NCBI RefSeq assembly: GCF_027409185.1
Contig: NC_084463.1
Span: 41,332,407-41,396,406 of the forward strand
Length of the DNA stretch: 64,000 bases
Source: Cynocephalus volans
Taxonomy: Eukaryota > Chordata > Mammalia > Dermoptera > Cynocephalidae
Reading direction: 5' to 3'
Shown here: positions 1 through 15,473 of the stretch, in pieces
How positions within the stretch are numbered: position 1 is the first letter of the stretch
Layout of the letters: every line of letters starts with the position of its first letter
The notes under the pieces: model-generated
The model's input: the letters and a program-made list of their open reading frames with translations, nothing else
Told to the model about the DNA's origin: nothing
The model's database searches: none
Position numbers and translations under genes: made by a program

Positions 1-1008
1 AGAGTAGAAAGTTTTTCCACATTCTTTACATTCATATGGTTTCTCACCTGTGTGAGTTCTCTGATGTTCATTGAGGCGTGATTTACGGTGGAAAGTTTTT
101 CTACATTCACTACATTCATATGGTTTCTCACCTGTGTGAATTCTCTGATGCATGCTGAGGAGTGACTTCTCATGAAAGGTTTTTCCACATTCACTACATT
201 CATATGGTTTCTCACCTGTGTGAATTCTCTGATGCGTGCTGAGGTGTGACTTCCTGTGAAAGGTTTTTCCACATTCACTACATTCATATGGTTTCTCACC
301 TGTGTGAAGTCTCTGATGTACACTGAGGTTTGATTTAGAGTAGAAAGTTTTTCCACATTCTTTACATTCATATGGTTTCTCACCTGTGTGAGTTCTCTGA
401 TGTTCATTGAGGCGTGATTTACGGTGGAAAGTTTTTCTACATTCTTTACATTCATATGGTTTCTCACCTGTGTGAATTCTCTGATGTGTGCTGAGGAGTG
501 ACTTGCTGTGAAAGGTTTTTCCACATTGACTACATTCATATGGTTTCTCACCTGTGTGAATTCTCTGATGCGTGCTGAAGTGTGACTTCCTGTGAAAGGT
601 TTTTCCACATTGACTACATTCATATGGTTTCTCACCTGTGTGAAATCTCTGATGTACACTGAGGTTTGATTTAGAGTAGAAAGCTTTTCCACATTCTTTA
701 CATTCATATGGTTTCTCACCTGTGTGAGTTCTCTGATGTTCATTGTGGTGTGATTTAGATGAGTAAGTTTTTCCACATTCTTTGCATTCATATGGTTTCT
801 CACCTGTGTGAGTTCTCTGATGTACATTGAGTTGTGATTTATAGTAGAAAGTTTTTCTACATTTTTTACATTCATATGGTTTCTCACCTGTGTGAATTCT
901 CTTATGCTTGTTGAGGTTTGACTTCTCATGAAAGGTTTTTTGACATTCACTACATTCATATGATCTTTCACCTGTGTGAATTCTCTGATGCTTGCTGAGG
1001 TTTGAGGA
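1..1008 (-). repeat. Four-finger (336-bp) higher-order repeat inside the zinc-finger array
   Basis: The motif agagtagaaag recurs at 1, 337 and 673, exactly 336 bp (four fingers) apart. Blocks 1-336 and 337-672 align without gaps and with only a scatter of substitutions, by eye about 95% identical. In protein order each block reads YSKSNLSV, HRKSHxST, HxKSLLSx, HRKSRLNE. The copy starting at 673 is recognisable only in its first finger, before the array turns into older, more divergent fingers. This looks like a recent unequal exchange in multiples of four fingers. Confidence 0.85.
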
Positions 1009-1721
1009 CTTGTGAAAGGTTTTCCCACATTCATTACACACATATAGCTTCTCCCCTGTATGTGTGCTCTTATGGATTATAAGGGGTAATTTCTTCATGA
1101 ATGATTTATCACATTCACTATATTTATAGGGTTTCTTTTCTGTGTGTATTTTCTGCTGTTCAGTGAGTGCATAATTTTCACAAAACTTTCTCAAACATAC
1201 ATCAAACTGAAATGCTTTCTCTGATACTGGAATTGTCTCTTGGGCAAGAACAGCTGACTTATAAAAGACTTTCCCATAATCAAATTTACAGGATGTCTCT
1301 CCCATATATACTTTCTTCTGTTCCAATAATATTGGCTCTGTGTTGAAGGATTTCCATTGTCCACTATATTCAAAAGCCTGCTGCTGAGCATGAATCTTGG
1401 AATGCTGATTAAGATGCTCACAATGTCTCCACAATTTCCCAGTTATATTACCCTCATCAGATTTCTCTCCAGCATGCATCCAATCAGCCTCTCTAGGAGG
1501 AAGTGCATTCTGACATACATTGAACTCTTTGCACCTCATTCCTAAATACTTTTCACTATTTATAATTGAATTTGAAATATGGTTTGAGCTCAAATGAAAT
1601 GCTTGTTCTATTTCAACTCTCTCTTCACTTGATGTATTGCTGTTGGTAATTACAGAATCCTGCAAATGTGTATCATGATGTTCTTGGCTTTTTGTAATTA
1701 GAGCTTTGACTATCTGTACAT
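1..1721 (-). CDS. KRAB zinc-finger protein, C2H2 finger exon (partial, runs off left edge)
   Basis: Last coding exon of a sequence-specific DNA-binding repressor. The 3' splice site is ttttag at 1722-1727, and the exon enters in phase 1, matching the KRAB-B exon. About 170 spacer codons come first, then a degenerate finger (about 1132-1216), another whose first Cys is Tyr (about 1048-1132, [10 protein letters not shown]), and then 12 intact C-x2-C-x12-H-x3-H fingers at an 84-bp period with TGEKPYEC linkers. A thirteenth is cut by the window edge. The frame is open throughout and no stop is reached, so the C-terminus lies outside. KRAB zinc-finger proteins usually silence transposable elements through TRIM28; this target is unknown. 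Two finger positions have an atypical residue at helix position 4 (His or Phe in place of Leu). The orthologue cannot be named from these repeats alone. Confidence 0.95.
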
Positions 1722-4064
1722 CTAAAAGAAGAAAAAAATACCATATCCATAAGCCACACATAAGTACTGCTTAAATGAGCATGTAAAGGTAAAGAAGTTT
1801 TTTCATATTCTCATGAAATAGGATTGTACAAAAATGAATAATGGAAATTGGATTTATAAGTATACATGTTTCCTACATACTACCATAATGTAAAAAATTG
1901 TATCAACATATTTTCTGATGTACAATTTTCTTTATTTTTCATGCATAAGAAAATATTTGATAAAACTTTCACCTACACTTAGTCATAATTTTCAACCAAG
2001 TGCTTATCATGTGACATTTGTTTACCCTATTTTATTTCTCAATTTTATTCTTATAACAACAGTGGGTATCACATAGTGCTTTTCCCCCTTCTTATTCTGA
2101 TTTGAGTATGGTAATACTTTATCAGATCAGGTACTTTCAGGATCAGCAGGAAACCAATTTTCTTTCTTTTAAACAGAAATTTGCCTTAGGTTCAGAATTT
2201 TGCTCCTATTGTTCGTTTAGTTTTTATTCTTCCCTACAAAAAGGCTATAGACATCTGGAAATTTTTCAGATAAAATATCTCCTTTCCCACACAGTAGATA
2301 AAAACATCTTACTACAGCTTTCTCATTTAACATCACTGCCTCTGCTTCTCAAAAAGCTCCATTTTACCACACTGTGCACCCCTTTTCTGCAGGTTTAAGA
2401 CATTTGGTTGTCAACCAAGGATGTACCCACAATATTTCCATTCCTATTTAACTCCTTCTGAGTTTAACTGGCATTCTACCTCCGTTTTCTGGTGCACACA
2501 CCTCTGCTTTATAATTTGCTCTTTCTGAGGCTTTAATTTTTTGCAATGAAGATTCAGTTGTGTCCTATTTTCATAAAAAAATAAAGTCTTGTGTACATTC
2601 CTTGTTCTCTTGGTTTCGTTTAGAATAATATTCACAAAGAGAAGCAGAACGTGCTAACTTCAAGTTCCAGTACTCCACAAAAAAATCTGAGCCCTTCCAA
2701 ATAAAACTCTTGGTTCACTTGATATTGGGACCCACAATCTCCTGAATCCCCTTCCAAGTCAAGTAGCTCCTTTCCAGGTGCCTATGCTGTATCCTTAACA
2801 GCTTCACACTTTCTGATTCATGGTACACAATGCTTACTTCTCAACCTCTTTGCTCATCTTCTTATTAACACCCTAGGTAACCTCCTCTATAATTATGACT
2901 TTAAAAATCAGCTGTAAGCAACCAATTTCCAAATTTGTAGCTCCAATAGTGATGTCCTCTCTAAACTCTCAATTTTATACTTATGCAAGTACAATATGTC
3001 AAATCTGGAGAAGAGTTAAGTTGAACTTATGTTATGCCAAAGTAAACAATAATCTTCCTAGAACTGCCCAATGTGGATATCCTTCTTAAATTCTCACTAC
3101 CCACTTTTCTCTCTCTCTCATTGTGGTTACATATTCCTCATGATTCTAATACAAATATTTAATGTATATTATTATCTTGATTCTCATCAGAATGTGAACC
3201 CTATGAAAGAGACATCATTTAGATTATTGCTGTTTTAAGTACTATATATAAAATAAACAGTGCATAAAACCCACTTAATTATGATGTAGTTAAAAATATG
3301 TGAATAAATAAATGTTTGTGCTATAATTTAAATGTTCCCCCAAACACATATTGAAGCTTGATCATCATATTAACAGTGTGAATAGTGTAGAAAATCTAAC
3401 TATGGTATTTGAAGTGTAAGGCTTTGAGGAAGTTATTAGATAGTGAAGGCCATGACTTTATGAATGGATTGATCTGTTCATGAAATAGTGAGTTAATGGG
3501 TTATTGGGGGTAGATTGGTGGCTTTAAATAGCATGTGGACACACTTTTGCCACTCTCACCTTGTGACACACTGCACCAACTGTGGACTCTACTGAGAGTC
3601 TCCACAAATGAGAAGAACCCCACCAGATGTGATGCCTCAGCCTTGGACTTGTCTGCCTACATAACTATAAAAAATAAATTTTGTTTCCTTAAAAATTACC
3701 AATTTTCATTTATAAAGTTACAAGCAGAAAAACATGGACTAAAACATTCTGGAAGAAGATGTACATGATAAGGGACCAAAAGAGAGCTACCAAGAATACA
3801 GATAAAGTTCACAGTAAATAAAAGGGTCTAAAAGAAGAAAGGCAGAGATTAGATTTGGGGAAGTATATGAACTACTCATTAAAATAAAATGTGGGTGTAT
3901 AAGTGTTAGAGCCCTCTTTCAAGATTATATAATGCATGAGTTTCTAAGTAGGCCAGCAGTTCTCTGGTCTGAAATCTAGCAAATATATTGGTAAAAACAG
4001 CTGAACATGACCAAAATCTGCTGGACCTTACTCTTTCCAGCTTCAGTGCCCAGGACATACTGAC
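1722..4064 (-). other. Intron between KRAB-B and finger exons; includes one LTR-like repeat
   Basis: Intron of the KRAB zinc-finger gene, bounded by a gtcagt 5' splice site (4059-4064) and the ttttag 3' splice site (1722-1727). It is A+T-rich. Apart from the LTR-like copy at about 3318-3705 I see no gene or strong structure in it. Confidence 0.7.
3318..3705 (+). mobile_element. Old LTR-like interspersed repeat (copy 1)
   Basis: Starts tgctataatttaaatgtt and ends in an ataaattttgttt tail. Its internal blocks (grow-and-shrink variants of gtggcttt, cttttgccactctcacc, ggacttg) match in order the repeat at about 11,636-12,035, so the two are copies of one family. The layout resembles the MST/MaLR class of mammalian LTRs, but the family name is uncertain. 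Confidence 0.5.
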
Positions 4065-4154
4065 CTTGTAGACTCTGGTTTTGGGAGTCTATTGTCCATT
4101 GTTCTGCTTCTTGCTCCAACTTGAAGATCACTTCAGGTTTGGTAATACAGTACC
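4065..4154 (-). CDS. KRAB zinc-finger protein, KRAB-B exon
   Basis: A 90-bp exon flanked by ttaaag (acceptor side, 4155-4160) and a gtcagt donor (4059-4064). It reads GYCITKPEVIFKLEQEAEQW and then a short Gln/Ser-rich tail. This is a KRAB B box, which strengthens recruitment of TRIM28 by the A box. It enters in phase 1 (GG completes the Gly codon begun in the A exon) and leaves in phase 1, fitting the finger exon exactly. The reading frame is intact. Confidence 0.93.
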
Positions 4155-4382
4155 CTTTAATGGATAATAACAGGGACTTTGCAAAATTGTTGTCAGGTTC
4201 TTGAAAGAATGACAAGAGTTCATCTTAAGATGCTATGAAATGACAGGGCCAATTTGAATGTTTCTTTGGAGAGGGATGATGCATTCTTTATGGAATAAAA
4301 TTGTACCTACATAGCATTAAATCTTATAAGTGATTATGTACCATACAAGAAGAAAGTACTGCCCCGACACTGAGGAGTTTCA

Positions 4383-6639
<2,257 letters not shown>

Positions 6640-6640
<1 letters not shown>

Positions 6641-7728
6641 CCCCATAATAAACAAGCAAAGAAACACAGCTGGAAGTGATAGAGGAAGCATCAGAAAAAG
6701 CCATGATCATAATGTTAAAACTTTCAAACAAGTTATTTAAAAAAAAACTGATGAATAAGCTTAGGGATGAAATGGATAAAGTAGAGAGTACTTAACAGCA
6801 GATGGACAATGAAAGTACACATAAGAGTTCTAAGAAAGTACCAAAACAAGCAAACAAACATAAAAACAGTAGCACAGATCAAAAACACTGTAACTGAAAT
6901 AAGGAATGTTTTTAATTAGCTTATTAACAGACTGAGAAAAGAATCTCTGAGCTTGAAAATACATCAATAGAAACTTCAAAATCTGAAAAACAAAGAGAAC
7001 TAAGACAGAAAAGAACATAATATCCAAGGACTGTGGGAAACTACAAAATTGTCCCATAGAATAATGAGACAACCACCCTCCCAAAAAATATAGAAAGAGA
7101 GACAGAAAGAAGCAGAATGTATATTTGGAACAATAATGCCTGAGAGCTTCCACAGATTGTCAGACACCAAACCATAGACCCAGGAATCTCAGAGAATATC
7201 AACCATGATAAATGCCAAAAACTTCACCTAAGCATATCATTATTAAAACACAGAAAATCAATTTAAAAAAAAACACAAAAAGGAAAAGGGAACAAAATCT
7301 TACTATACTTATAGAGAAGAAAAGATAAGAATTACATATAAAATCTGCTCAGAATACATGCAAGTAAGAAGTCAGTGAAATGAAACAATCAAAGCGTCAA
7401 GAGAAGAAACCCACCGACTTAGAGTTCTCTACCCTGTAAAATCATCCCTCAAAAGGGAAGGAAAAATAAAGACTTTCTCATATGAACAAAAATTAAGGAA
7501 ATCTGCTGCAGTGTAAATGTCTTGCAAGAAATATTAAAAGAATTTCTGTTGACAGAAGAATAAGATGCGTATAGTCAGAAATCTTGATCTCCATAAAAAA
7601 AGGAAGAGAATTAAAAAAGAAATAAGTGGAAATAAAATAAAAGATTTTATTTTTCTTATTCTGAATTAATCTAACAAATAAGAGGTTGTACCCAATAATA
7701 GTGGAAACAACGTATAAATTCTATATGC

Positions 7729-7765
<37 letters not shown>

Positions 7766-9890
7766 TTAATAATTTTAAAATAGAAAGTCAATAGCGACAA
7801 AAACAAAGAACAAAATATCTGATTCTTCGGAAAGATAAATAGAGTTAGGAATCCTATAAAAAGGCTGTGGAAACACAGGACCAAAACAACCAATATTAGG
7901 AATGAGAGGAGGGGCATCCCTACAGATCCTGTGGACATAAAAGGATAATAACGATATACTGTGACTAATTCTCTTGCACACATTTGAAAATTTAGATAAA
8001 ATAGATCAAATCCTCACAAGATACAATTAACAAAATTCACACAATATGAATAAGCATATATCTGTTATAGAAAATGAGTAAATCATTAATAATCTTCAAA
8101 ACAGAAAACATCCATCCCAGATGTGTTCAATGGTAAATTCAACCAAACATTTAAGGAAGAAATTATAGAAATTCCTTACTGTGTATTGGTACTTCCCAAC
8201 TCATTCTATGAGGACAGCATTACCTCAATACGAAAACCAGGAAAAGACATTACAAGAAGAGAAAAGTACAAATCATTACCACTCATGAATATACACGCAA
8301 AAGTCCTCAACAAAATATTGGTAAACGTAATCCAAAAATGTATTTTTAAAAAGCTGTGCATTATGATCAAGTCAGATTTATTCCAGTCATGCAAACTGGT
8401 ACACATTTGAACATCAATTAATATAATCCATCACATCAGCAGACTTAAATAGAAAAACTTATGATCATAGCATAGAACCAGAAAAAGCATGAGACAAAAT
8501 ACAGCACCATTCCTGATAAATACTCTCAGTAAACCAGAATTAGAGGGAAACTTCATCAACTTGATAAAGTCTATCCACAGAAACCCCAGCTAATATGATA
8601 CTTAATGGTGAGAAATTCAAAGCCTTCCAACAAAATCAGAAACAAAGTAAGAATGCACCATCTCAACACTCTTTTCAACATCGTACTTAAAGTCCTAGCT
8701 CATGCAATAAGATAACTACTTAAAATAAAAGGCATACATAAAGGAAAATAAAATAAAATTGTCTTTGTTTACAGATCATATGATAGTGTGTAAAAAATCC
8801 AAAACGGACAAAAAAAATTCGGGAACTAATAAGTGATTATAATGAGATTGCAGGATCCAAAGTTAATATGCAAATTTGATCACTTTCCTATATACTAGCA
8901 ACAAACACGTGGAATTTGAAGTAAAAAAACAAAAAGTGAAAAAACAAAAACCACACTATTTACATTAGCACCCCAAAAATGAAACAGTTGTGAATCATAT
9001 ATCTCACAAGAAATTAATATCCAGAATACATAGACTCCTTCCACTCACAAGTCAAAAAACAAATAACCTGTTTAAAAATGGGCAAAGGTCTTGAACAGAC
9101 ATTGCTTCAAAGATGATATACAAATGGCTAACAAGCATATGAAAACATGCTTGACATCACTAACCATTAAAGAAATGCAAACTAAAGCCACAATGAGATA
9201 TTACTTCACACTCAATAGAAAATCACAAGCACAGGCAAAATTGGAACCCTTGTCAACTGTTTTGGTGGTGGGAATGTAAAAGGGTGCAGCCACTATAAAA
9301 ATAATACAGTGGCTTTTTAAAAAATTAAAATTAGAATTACCATATAATCCAACAATCCAATTTTGTGTATAAATTTAAAATAATTAATAGCAGTAGTGCA
9401 AAATATTTGCACAACTGTGTTCATGGCAACATTATTCACTTAGGAGTTGGAAGCACTCCACATGTCAACAGACAAATGTGAATACAGAAACAAAACATTT
9501 TATGTTCATAAAGGAATATTAGATAGCCTTAAAAACAAAGAAAGTCCTCACAGTCTTAAGCTGTAACATGGAACTTTGATAATATTATGCAAAGGAAAAT
9601 AAGCCACTCACAAAATGACAGATATTGTATGGCTCCACTGATGTAAGTCAAATTTTTAGAAACACAAAGTAGAATGATGGTTGTCAAGGTCTGGGAGGAG
9701 AGGGAAATTGAGAGCTGTCATTTAATGAGTACAGACTTGCAGTTTTCCAAGATAGAAAGTTCTGGATATCTGCTGCACAACAGTGTGAATATACCTAACA
9801 CCACTTAAAGGTTAAGAAATGGTTAAATTTATATGTGTATATGTGTTTTTTTACTGAAATTAAAAATAGATTATTTTGAAAATAATTTTA
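6640..9890 (+). mobile_element. Degraded LINE-1 (ORF1 remnant through 3' end)
   Basis: ORF1-like coiled-coil coding sequence lies at about 6,640-7,560. ORF2 reverse-transcriptase remnants follow, including a stretch ending KSLPLMNIHAKVLNKIL (8,271 onward), which corresponds to the L1 RT sequence around LMNIDAKILNKIL. Near 9,091 the ORF2 C-terminal motif [18 protein letters not shown] appears. All frames are broken by stops and indels, so this is an inactive, old insertion. Confidence 0.85.
7733..7762 (+). repeat. (CA)n microsatellite
   Basis: About 15 uninterrupted CA units inside the old L1. Confidence 0.95.
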
Positions 9891-10870
9891 AGAGGCCAGT
9901 AGTTGATCATACTGAAAAATAAGTGAATAAATAAATAAAAATAAATTGAGTACCCAAAAACAATTTAGGAATGGAAAAACAGGACATAATGGCAATTGAG
10001 ACAAAGAGAAACTGGGAAGTAAAATAGCAGACCCAATTCTAAGCTTATTAATAATTAGTTTCAATTGAATTGGACTAAATATTCTACTTTATGCAGAGAC
10101 TGTCAGCCTTGATAGGAAAGTAAGACCCAACTATATGCTATCCACAGAGACATGATTTAAATACAAAGACACAAACAGAGTAAAATTTTTAAAAATGGTA
10201 AAAGATGTACTACACTGACAGTAAGTATAAAAAGCCTAAGTCAAGATATTAATATTAGCAAAAAGAAACTTCAAGACAAAAACATATCAACAGGGAGAAA
10301 AAGAAAGCCCTTTCATAATAACATAAGTATTATATGCGAGGAAGATGTAACAATTATAACTATGTCTGTGCCTAAACACAGAGCCACAAAGCACACTCAC
10401 ATGGTGCTTAAAGACTGGGTAAGTTCTGAAAAATGTGTCATTAGGCAACTTTGTCACTCTATGAACCTCATAGAGTGCACTTACAGAACCTACATGGTAC
10501 AGCCTACTACATACCTGGACTATATAATGTAGATTACTGCACAGATATAAATGGGGTCTGTTGACTAAAATGTTATGTGGCACATGAGTGTATCTGAAAA
10601 AAAAAACTGAGCTAAAGTGAGAAATTGACAAATCCACATTCATAGTTGCAGAATTCTTTTCTCTCAATAACTAATGAAATAACCAGATAAAATTATCAGG
10701 AAGAATACAGATATAATTGACAAAATTTTAACTATATTATATTATGGATATGTATATTTGTTCTCTGTCTCTGCCTCCTAGCATACAACTCCTAAAATCC
10801 TTAGACTCTTCAAAGTGATGAGTGTCACTGTGCTTGCTAATCAGTTGGCTGGTGGCTGGCTGCACCTGGG
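9890..10870. other. Old interspersed-repeat mosaic, no gene
   Basis: 10,000-10,290 resembles degraded L1-type sequence on +. 10,400-10,590 resembles a common old mammalian repeat (blocks tcatagagtgcacttac, acctacatggtacagcctac) that I cannot name with certainty. I see no conserved coding frame. Confidence 0.4.
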
Positions 10871-11520
10871 TAAATTCAGGATGGGAGCTGATTGTCAGCG
10901 GAGCCAACTTTGTAATTAGAGGGTTGGGAATTACAGCCCACACCCCCAACTTCCAGGGAGGGGAGAGGAAATGAAGGTTAAGTTGATCAACAGTGGCCTA
11001 TGCTGTAATCAATTGTGCCTAATGCGACCTCCATAAAAACCCAAGAACACAGGGTTGAGGGAGCATCAGGACAGTTGAACTCATCCGTGTGCCAGGAGGG
11101 TGGTGTACCTCATATCCAAGGGAAAGGAACCTCCTGTGCCAGCACCCTTCCAGGGCTCACCCTTTGTATCTCTTCACATAATTGTATTTTTCAAAATGTG
11201 CTTTGGAATGAATGAGAAAGTGTAAGTAAATGTTTCACTGAGATCTGGGAGTCCCTTTAGTAAATTTATATAGACTAAAGAGAAAGAAGGGCATTGTGGG
11301 AGCCAGTCAGAAGATTCAGGAACACTGACTTCCAGTCAGAAGATTCAGTAACATTGACTTGCAACTGGCATCTGAAGTGGGGACAGTCTTGGGGATGGAG
11401 CTCTTAACTTACGAGATATGATCCTACCTACAAGTAGATAGTGCCAAAATAAATTTGAATTAGAAATGCACCCTGCTTGATGTCTCCTGCAAAATTGCTT
11501 CTAGGCTTAGTGTATGAAGA
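10870..11520 (+). mobile_element. Probable endogenous-retrovirus LTR remnant
   Basis: Contains ordered blocks typical of an old mammalian LTR: cctccataaaaaccc, then agtaaatgtttcactgag, then ggcatctgaagtggggac and cagtcttggggatggag. It also carries an internal 30-bp tandem duplication at about 11,303-11,362. The subfamily is not assigned. Confidence 0.45.
11303..11362 (+). repeat. 30-bp tandem duplication
   Basis: Two adjacent near-identical units built on cagtcagaagattcag followed by aacaNtgactt. Confidence 0.7.
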
Positions 11521-11635
11521 GAAATCCTCATGTATCTGATGTCAGCTGCCAGCAGTGTGTTGGGAGTATAGGAGGGGAAACTGAGTATGTTTTTTCCCGT
11601 CCAACCTAATTGATATTGGTAGAGTACAATCTGAA

Positions 11636-12035
11636 GCTGCTACGAGTAAATGTGTCCACCAATGTTAATGTGTTGGAAACTTGATCCCTATTATAACAGT
11701 GTTAAGAGGGTAGGAAATCCAATTATAATACTTGAAAGGTGGGACCTTTAAGAGGTGACTGGATTGTGATGACAATGCCCTGGGGAATAGATTAATCCAC
11801 TCACAAAGTAATGGATTAATGTGTTAATGAGGTATTGTGGGCATAGACTGGTGGCTTTGTACACTGGGCACATGAAAGTGCTCTTGCCATTCTCACCATG
11901 TGTTAATCTGCATTGCCACAGGACTCCCTACAGAGTCCACACCATGAAGAAGATCCTGGACTTGAGCTTAGCCTCCAAAATTGTAAAAAATAACCTCTTC
12001 TCTTAATGCATTATCCAGTTTCACATATTCTGTTG
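11636..12035 (+). mobile_element. Old LTR-like interspersed repeat (copy 2)
   Basis: Second copy of the element seen at about 3318-3705, in the same orientation. It shares gtggctttg, ctcttgccattctcacca, a gaagaagatcctggactt block and an A+T-rich tail. An A-rich run (about 12,041-12,073) follows. Confidence 0.5.
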
Positions 12036-12099
12036 TAAGAAACAAAACAAAACAAAAGAAAAAGAAAAAAACCAGACTAATACAGAAACACTCATCAAG

Positions 12100-15000
12100 A
12101 CACAGTACACACTGACCTATAAAACAAGTCTCAAGACTGAAATACTATAAAATATGTTCTCTAACCACAATGAAATTAAATTAGAAACCAACAACAAAAG
12201 TATATTCACAAAGTCTCAAATATTTGAAAATTACATGACACACTTTGAATGGAGGCTAAAAATCAAAGAGCCTGTGTCTGCTCTGTGGGGGTAGCTTTGG
12301 TCTAATGGATTTTAATGCACAGAAGCCTGTGCTTTCTAAACTAATGATTACATCATTTCTTGTATCAAAAGGCCAGAGATAGATAAAAGATGAAAAGGAG
12401 GCCATTGGATCCCCAAATTACTATAAGCAAGAAATAGAAAAAAAAAAAAAGTTGGTCAAGTACAAACCCAAGCATGTGAGGATTAAGGATGCTGACAGAA
12501 AATTGTGACAGCCAAAGGGGAAGTGTAAAGAGTCACAAGGAAACTTTCCAGGGATGAGGACCAGGCCCTGTTCAAAGAACTACAGTACGTGGCCAGTGGG
12601 AAGAACTAACTGATCAGACCAGTGTCTGCATGTGGCTCCCCTTCCCACCAGCCCTCTCTGAAAGGAAGTGCCCACATGTTCCTGCCAGTGTCTTCACTGT
12701 GAGGTGGGTGTGTCTGGAGGAGCAGATGACAGGCCACAGGACCTGTTTATGTTGGGCTTTCAGCCCGTTCTGTAACAGCAAAAAATTTCTGAGGCTCTTG
12801 AGAGTGGCAAATTATATTCTGCACATGACAGAATTTTGTGGGTAACTGTGGTCTTGAATTTTTTTTACCTTAAGGTACATTTCTAATAGCTACAAGGAAG
12901 TATTCAACAGGGAGTTTAATCTATGGTTGAAAGGCTGGCAAAGAGGTACAAACTGGAGAGGAATAGGTCTGAAAATTACAGAGGATTGAATCGCTCCAGA
13001 ACAACTGCAGAGTGACAATAGGGCCCAGGATGGAGTCTTGGATGGACTCTGTTACAAATAGAAAGTAGAAGAATCCAGAGAAAAAAGAAGAAACCGTCAG
13101 TGAGGTCATCATAGCAAGTAACACAGAAGAATTTCTGGGAACAGGTCATGAACAGCAGTTTCAAATAGGGCGGAAGATTCAAGTAAGGCAAAGGCTAGAG
13201 AATAGTCATTGAAACTGATTATAATTTAGGTGATTGGCAAACTTTTGAAGAACTGAACTATAACTACACTGAGTGGGTTCACGAGCAAATGAACGGTGGG
13301 AACATTTTCCAGAAAATATAACTTTGCACAGTGTGCTGCACACCTGCAGGAACACAGGAACCGAGAGAAACCTGCAGAGAGTGACGCAAGAATCTGTGGT
13401 TGACTCAATCCTCACAATGATCAAGGTTTTAGCTGTGAACCAAATAAGGCCTTCCAAAAGCTGTTTGGGTTCACACTGTTTTAGAAATTGCAGAAAAACC
13501 TTTTAAGGGAGTTGTTCTTTACCACTAGGTCATTGTGTTTACTGCAGAAAACTGAAAGTATTTGTTTTCAAGTTGGTGGTAAAAAAAAGAACTTTCCACA
13601 ACATACTCAATGAAAATAGTCTGTCAGACTTTGGTGGCAGCAAATCTGGATGTTCCATAAAAAATGTAGCATACTGCCCTCTCAAATTTCATTCCAATGA
13701 AGAAACAAAAGTTCCTTTTTGCCATGACATCAAAAGGACCGGATACAAATTTTCACTCAGCATGGAGTATCCTAAGTTCTGCCAAGCTGCTGTGTCTACA
13801 TGCCTTTTTCTTTTATTCCTACATTTCCCACAAGCTAAGTTTTACTTATTTATACTTTTCTATTTTAATACATAGACCCCATAAAGGTCATAAATACAAT
13901 GTTAGACAAAGTAAAGGACATAAACAAAAAACTCACCAAAGACTTATTCATTTTTTGTTGCTCTTGGAAATGCAAATAGCACTCTGGCAGCACAGCTGAA
14001 AGAGAAAGAAAATGGAGTGAATTAAGAAGAGAACTGGTGTGACTTGATCTTGGATTCTCCTCACCAAAACACTGCCAATTAGCTGGAAACAAGAACCACC
14101 ACCACCAGCAACACAAGAGACTTTTCTCCCTATTGGAAGATAGTCCTTTATGCCTCAAAAAGAGGAAGCACATAACTAACTGAAGATGCATCTATAAATA
14201 CATTAATTGACAAAAAGCAGACAATTTAATTTGGGGTTAATGAAAACAGATGAGGGTACTTTAAAAGTTTGCATAAAAATTAAATTAAAAGATAATGTGA
14301 ATACTTCAATACACTTTTTGAAGTCCCCTCATAGATTACCTACTGCTTTAGCAACATCTAATTTTACCTTAAGATATAATTTAATCATTTAAACCAAAGA
14401 ACAAAATATCATGTCTTCACTAAAATCAATGTGATAAAATATACCTAGGCTGTATTAACCATTTGCCTATTAATACAGGGATTTCACATAGCAGTCCACA
14501 TGAGTGTTTCCACTATAACATATCTTGCTTTTCTATACCTAAACATCAGAAAAGTGTACATCTTTCACCCCAACATTTTTTGCCCATAAGTATAAAAAAA
14601 AGTACATAGTACATATTTCTTGTGGTACACTCTTCCAGTAATAATTTCCAGTGTCAGGTATCCCTGTATCCATCTTCTCATATAGTATGTTCTTGCAATA
14701 AACTGGGCTTTGCAATTGATTTTCTTTGGCAACTAAGACATTAGAAAATGTGATGCAAACATGGCTTTGGAAAGTGATTGCCATTGGTGCTTGCCTTCTT
14801 AGACACAGTTATGTTGTAAAGAAGCCTGGGGCTATGCTGTTGGAGACACAGGACCTACCCAAGAGCCAGCAAAAGCCACAGGACAAGAGAGTGATGACAT
14901 CTTAAACCAACCAGCCTCAGTTGAGGCACAAGCTGACTGAAACCTCATTTGCAGTCCAGGCAACACTAATATAGAAACTGCCCACCTGAGCACACTCGAA

Positions 15001-15455
15001 AAAGCATTTCCATAGCAAATACACATGTAGCAAATGAAATATGTTTTGTGTTTATTTCTGTTTTTGTAAGCCATTGAATTTTGGTTAGTTTCTTACCTAG
15101 CAAATACTGTTACAAAGAAGACGCCAGAACTCAACAGTAACAAAATTATTTGGAAGAAGACATTTTAAATTACATGTCAAAAATAGTCAATAGAAATTCA
15201 AAATCACACACACAAGTTTTGAAAATCACACAGAATGACAACTGGATGGACTTCAGTGAGGTTGCTAGAGCTCACGGACGCCACATGAATTATATAAAGC
15301 AATTGGTTGCATCAGTAAACTGTTTTGTAAGTTTTTAAAATTTATTTCTCAAGTCATAAACAAGTCTATTTACCTAAGTCTATTTACCTAAAAACATAAA
15401 ACATAAAAAGTGTCTGTTACTTATAAGCAAGTATTACACTGTAACTTAATTACAT
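12100..15455. other. Intronic sequence without recognised gene
   Basis: Mostly unique A+T-rich sequence. 12,440-12,760 is locally richer in G+C and could be a decayed exon or retrocopy, but I recognise no protein in it. No splice-bounded open frame stands out. Confidence 0.4.
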
Positions 15456-15473
15456 TTTAAGACATAGGTGTGG

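Noticed and set aside
1-1050. Direct repeats considered as a CRISPR-like or satellite array
   Set aside because: The 84-bp period encodes C2H2 fingers with TGEKPY linkers in one frame. It is coding sequence.
12440-12760. Possible processed pseudogene (frame containing KLVKYKPKHVRIKDADRK)
   Set aside because: Could not match it to a named protein. It has stops soon after and no tail or duplication that I could find.
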